This document shows positions 45,341 to 48,555 of a DNA stretch of 48,555 nucleotides, one piece after another. Each line of letters starts with the position of its first letter. The stretch's first letter is position 1. Made by a program: the position numbers and the translations under genes. Below the pieces are notes generated by a model. It ran no database searches. It was not told where the DNA came from and worked only from the letters and a program-made list of their open reading frames with translations. This stretch comes from an uncultured Bacteroidales bacterium (lineage in GTDB: Bacteria; Bacteroidota; Bacteroidia; Bacteroidales; UBA932), in the NCBI GenBank assembly GCA_944326225.1, contig CALVDI010000011.1:1-48555 (forward strand). Direction: 5' to 3'.

Positions 45341-47533
45341 TTATCTTTCAATCGTCAAACCCCTTAACACCGCAGTATATCCGTCGTTGGAGTCCGTCAT
45401 GACCATACGGACCTCCTTCACCGGAGACAGCGGCTCGAAGACCAGTTCTCCGTGATAGAGTTCACCGGCCCTGACAGCCTCACCGTCAGCCGTCACATAC
45501 TCCACGTAAGCGTCAGTCACATAGAACATCCCGGATGACGGTGCTCCGGATGTGACTGTAATCCGGCTGCACTCCACCGGCTCATCCATTATAAAAGACA
45601 GAGTATCCCCGGCCTGAAGCACCCGGCCCGAATATCCGACACCATCCCTTCCAGCCAGACTCCGCTTATTGCCGTCAGACAGGGGGAAATTGCTCTCCAC
45701 CGTCATTTCCGGCTCTATGTAATCATACAGCTCAATATTGGAGGCTCCTACTGCGATGCTGCTGAGATCGTCGGCGAAGAATGTGGCGAAACGGAAGTCC
45801 TCCGGCCTGTCCGTGACTATCTCTCCGCGACATACGGGAGATGAGGCCGTCGGAGCCGTAGCATCCATGCTGTAACGCACCACAGCGGAAGGATGAGGCG
45901 GCTGCACCCGAAGCACCTGAGAGTCAAACGCCACCTCGGGCGGAGCTACGCGGAACGCTATGCCCATACGGTAGAGTCTCTGGAAATGCGCATTATACAG
46001 TCTATTTTCAAAATTCTCAAAATCGCGGTCTGCCCTGCTGCTCCATCCTACCTCGGCCAGAGCGCACAGACGCGGGAAATACTGATACTCCATCAGACGG
46101 GGCGGCCAGGCCAGAAGTTCTGTCCACAGTCCGGCCTGTACTCCGACTATCAGAGCACTGTCCGCAGGAGAGCCCATCAGTATCTCATCCGGTTCCAGGG
46201 AATAGGTCTTGGACAGAGGCACTATCCCGGCCCAGCTGTGCCCTCTCTCCGCAGGAGACTGTTTCATATCCAGATAACAATATTCTCCTATCTGCACCAC
46301 TGTACGGTATCCCTTTTCCACCGACATACGTCCGCTCTCCACGCTCCTCCAGGCATACACCATCGTACCCACATCATAACGGGCATCGGTATTCACTATC
46401 TCGTCCCAACCGGCCATCTTCCTGCCGCACCGGGCAAGTATATCCTGCATCTTATATACAAACAGGCTGTGCAGTTCCTCAGGTCCGTCCAGACCGTGCT
46501 CTTTCATCAGAGCCTGACAGTGCGGGCAGTTGTTCCACGATGTATGGTCCACCTCGTCGCCTCCGATATGGATGTACTCCGAAGGGAAGAGAGAGGCTAT
46601 CTCCTTGAATATGTCGGACAGTATCCTGTAATTCTCCTCCCTGGCCACACAGAGGACGTTGTCGGTCTCCCCGTTGACACTGATATAAGGCACATCCATG
46701 TCGCAGGCCATCTCCGGGAACACCCCTATCAGCGAGCGGCTGTGTCCGGGCAGGTCTATCTCAGGGATAATCTCGATATGACGCTCGGCAGCGTACTTCA
46801 CGACCTCACGTATTTCTTTTTGTGTATAATATCCACCATAGCGGTCATGGCCCTGACCGTAGGCAGCCGGGCTAACCTCATCGTCGCCCCTCCATGCGCC
46901 TTTCTCCGTCAGCTGCGGATATTTGCGTATCTCTATCCGCCAGCCGTTGTCGTCGGCCAGATGCCAGTGGAAGCGGTTGAGCTTGTGGTAAGCCATCCAG
47001 TCCAGCAGCCTCAGGACATGCTCCACGTCGAAAAATGTCCGGGAAACATCCAGCATCGTACCTCTGTAGGCATATCTGGGAGAGTCATCCACCGTCACTC
47101 CGTCCAGCACCCAACGGGTAAGTTCCGGACTGTCGCCTCCATAAACAGCTGGCGGCATCATCTGCAGCAGGGTCTGGATGCCGTAGAATATCCCGGCGCG
47201 GTCCGAAGCCTCTATGAGGACACGTTCACCGCCCACTTCCAGCCTGTAGGCCTCGCTCTCCATCCCTTCGGTCAGACTGAGAATGATGCCGTTATATGTC
47301 GGCACACCGTTAAACGGCACCTCAAAGGCAAACACATTCTCCAGATGCTCCTTCAGATAGTTCCGTTCAAACTTCAGATCATCGGACGCGCACACTGAAA
47401 GTCCCTTCTCCATCATGAAGACACCGTCCTCAGGAGTCACTTTCAGCGGCTGAGGCACCAGATTGCAATAGGTCTGCGCTGACAGGGCCACTGCGGCGGA
47501 GAGCATCAGGCACAATGACAATATTCTTTTCAT
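45341..47533 (-). CDS. GH20 beta-N-acetylhexosaminidase
   Basis: 730 residues with a signal peptide (LSLCLMLSAAVALSAQ). N-terminal GH20b domain ~22-150, catalytic barrel ~155-505, a chitobiase C-terminal-type segment ~535-600 (PHPSAVVRYSMDATAP), and a beta-sandwich tail to 730 (RITVTSGAPSSGMFYVTDAY). The catalytic pair is D326-E327 in HIGGDEVDHTSW, used with substrate-assisted cleavage. It removes terminal GlcNAc or GalNAc in the periplasm or on the surface. Between the GH84 gene (11-base gap) and the NupG-like gene. Confidence 0.95.
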   Translation of the reverse strand: MKRILSLCLMLSAAVALSAQTYCNLVPQPLKVTPEDGVFMMEKGLSVCASDDLKFERNYLKEHLENVFAFEVPFNGVPTYNGIILSLTEGMESEAYRLEVGGERVLIEASDRAGIFYGIQTLLQMMPPAVYGGDSPELTRWVLDGVTVDDSPRYAYRGTMLDVSRTFFDVEHVLRLLDWMAYHKLNRFHWHLADDNGWRIEIRKYPQLTEKGAWRGDDEVSPAAYGQGHDRYGGYYTQKEIREVVKYAAERHIEIIPEIDLPGHSRSLIGVFPEMACDMDVPYISVNGETDNVLCVAREENYRILSDIFKEIASLFPSEYIHIGGDEVDHTSWNNCPHCQALMKEHGLDGPEELHSLFVYKMQDILARCGRKMAGWDEIVNTDARYDVGTMVYAWRSVESGRMSVEKGYRTVVQIGEYCYLDMKQSPAERGHSWAGIVPLSKTYSLEPDEILMGSPADSALIVGVQAGLWTELLAWPPRLMEYQYFPRLCALAEVGWSSRADRDFENFENRLYNAHFQRLYRMGIAFRVAPPEVAFDSQVLRVQPPHPSAVVRYSMDATAPTASSPVCRGEIVTDRPEDFRFATFFADDLSSIAVGASNIELYDYIEPEMTVESNFPLSDGNKRSLAGRDGVGYSGRVLQAGDTLSFIMDEPVECSRITVTSGAPSSGMFYVTDAYVEYVTADGEAVRAGELYHGELVFEPLSPVKEVRMVMTDSNDGYTAVLRGLTIER

Positions 47534-47544
47534 AAGGCAGCTGT

Positions 47545-48555
47545 TTACAATATCTCAAAAATATCCGTATCTCCCTCTATTCTGACACGCACCGCATCCG
47601 GACTCAGCGTCAGTCTGCAATAAGGTTCCTCCGTGCTGAGACGGCCGGCAACGGAGCCGTCAGCGGCATATTGAGTTACCGTCACTTCCGAACGGGGCCG
47701 GAGCAGCAGTACTTTCTCCACATCCGTCCCGGTGCTGTCCTCACGGATGATGCCGAACGACAGATCTCCGTCCAGAGTATAATAAGTATAAGGGTTGTTG
47801 TCAAAGGCATACACCGCCCTGTCCCTGTCCTGGGCCTGCATGTCGAAGCCGAGGCTGTCCGGACGGACAGGATTGACACTGAACGTGCGCACGGCGGCCC
47901 AGTTGGTCTTGTCCGACTCTATCTTGCGCAGACGCACATACCGCGCATCCACCCCACGGCCCTGCCACCTGATGATGTATTGCCTTTCCAAAGTATCCGC
48001 TGTCACAGGGAACCATATCTGCCCGTCCTTGGATGCCTCCAGCACAGTCCGGTCAAAATAATCCACATCGTCCACTGAATTGCGGCCCTGGAGTATCTCT
48101 ATCTCTCTCAGGTCCCTTACCAGACCGAGATCAACCCCTATCCAGTCATCGGTCTGCTGGGCGTATGCAGAGGTATAGAATGTCGTAGAATCGTCATCGA
48201 ACATCAGTTTGCCCGAGACGGTACCGGAATTGGCGAACGAGCCTATGGCCGTATACGAATAGGGACTCCGGCCAGCCACTCTGCGGTAGAACTCGGCCGC
48301 CATCCCGTCCATAGCCCTCTCGCAGAACGGATTGAGCTTCATTGAGCCGGACTTGTGCGCCTCATAGGCCGCTTTCTCCTCGGGGCTCATAAGGTTGGCT
48401 GTATAAGCCGACCAGAAAGCAGCAGCATCTCCGCTCTCAAACACCTTAATCAGTTCAAGAGTCCGGACACCTCTGGCGCCCAGCTTGCCGAACTCCTCCA
48501 GCCAGGGAGAAAGCTCGCGCATAAGGGCTTCATTGGAACAGTTCTCGGCCATCTC
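47545..48555 (-). CDS. GH84-type beta-N-acetylglucosaminidase, C-terminal part (cut by window edge)
   Basis: The frame is open through the right edge, so only the last ~336 residues are seen; the catalytic barrel is off the window. Residues like SNEALMRELSPWLEEFGKLG and LELIKVFESGDAAAFWSAY resemble the helical region after the barrel in GH84 O-GlcNAcase-like enzymes. Then a discoidin (F5/8 type C)-like domain appears (SFANSGTVSGKLMFDDDSTT, DWIGVDLGLVRDLREIEI, ARYVRLRKIES) and a second sandwich with AVYAFDNNPYTYY. It probably releases GlcNAc from host glycans with the adjacent GH20. Hyaluronidase-type annotation is common. Upstream half unseen, so moderate confidence. Confidence 0.72.
   Translation of the reverse strand, partial: EMAENCSNEALMRELSPWLEEFGKLGARGVRTLELIKVFESGDAAAFWSAYTANLMSPEEKAAYEAHKSGSMKLNPFCERAMDGMAAEFYRRVAGRSPYSYTAIGSFANSGTVSGKLMFDDDSTTFYTSAYAQQTDDWIGVDLGLVRDLREIEILQGRNSVDDVDYFDRTVLEASKDGQIWFPVTADTLERQYIIRWQGRGVDARYVRLRKIESDKTNWAAVRTFSVNPVRPDSLGFDMQAQDRDRAVYAFDNNPYTYYTLDGDLSFGIIREDSTGTDVEKVLLLRPRSEVTVTQYAADGSVAGRLSTEEPYCRLTLSPDAVRVRIEGDTDIFEIL

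Noticed and set aside
45893-47398. A 501-codon open frame antisense to the GH20 gene
   Set aside because: Same kind of shadow; GH20 has a signal peptide and catalytic pair in the other strand.

Overview
The window is a typical piece of a Bacteroidales (phylum Bacteroidota) chromosome, probably from a gut-associated species. The basis is the TTTG-N19/20-TAnnTTTG promoters found in several gaps, the near absence of Shine-Dalgarno sequences, Bacteroidota-specific families (HU-CCDC81-type protein, DUF4834, the short lysine-type phosphoglycerate dehydrogenase, a PlpD-like patatin with a C-terminal barrel) and secreted host-glycan hydrolases. I cannot name the genus. Most of the window is GC-rich and densely coded; only the left ~700 bases are clearly AT-rich (42 G+C in the first 120 bases, against 39 of 60 at 781-840).

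Layout. 1-909: a DUF1016/YhcG-type nuclease gene running off the left edge, abutting a severed 5' end of dnaG. This looks like the edge of an integrated or rearranged accessory segment. 943-1520: no supported gene, but inverted repeats and one copy of a dispersed repeat. 1589-2478: tRNA-Asn and a membrane-anchored HU-like protein. 2475-9037: metG, a secreted GH2 beta-galactosidase, and a divergent SotB-like sugar efflux pump. 9089-20312: tRNA-Leu, then a nine-gene minus-strand run (S41 protease, dCMP deaminase, acyl-CoA synthetase, MsbA, DUF4834, a large DUF3352-like protein, FKBP, NhaA, agmatinase-family ureohydrolase) with gaps of under 40 bases. 20369-24964: recQ, then convergent miaA, a pRiA4b ORF-3-like gene and a LuxC-type acyl-CoA reductase. 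25050-30486: yigZ, pyrB, pyrI, serC, serA and a DUF1015 gene. 30734-31648: a lone nucleotidyltransferase. 31723-39900: a probable group B [FeFe] hydrogenase, then glycosyltransferase, murF, dut, flippase and patatin genes for the cell envelope. 39941-41203: a cyclophilin lipoprotein and a nitroreductase. 41306-48555: a minus-strand cluster of GH84 (partial), GH20, a NupG-like transporter and two lipoproteins.

The genes make several coherent groups: pyrimidine and serine synthesis; envelope synthesis and lipid export; periplasmic folding; and degradation of host glycans carrying galactose and N-acetylhexosamine. The last group has no SusC/SusD pair in view.

The leads I rate highest are: (1) the severed dnaG 5' end at a sharp base-composition change; (2) a DUF1015 protein with a DGHHR motif in a serC-serA operon that has no serB; (3) a 16-base repeat with a hairpin at two sites about 29 kb apart; (4) a NupG-like transporter inside a hexosaminidase operon. 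I did not find a clear, complete, undescribed system in this window.
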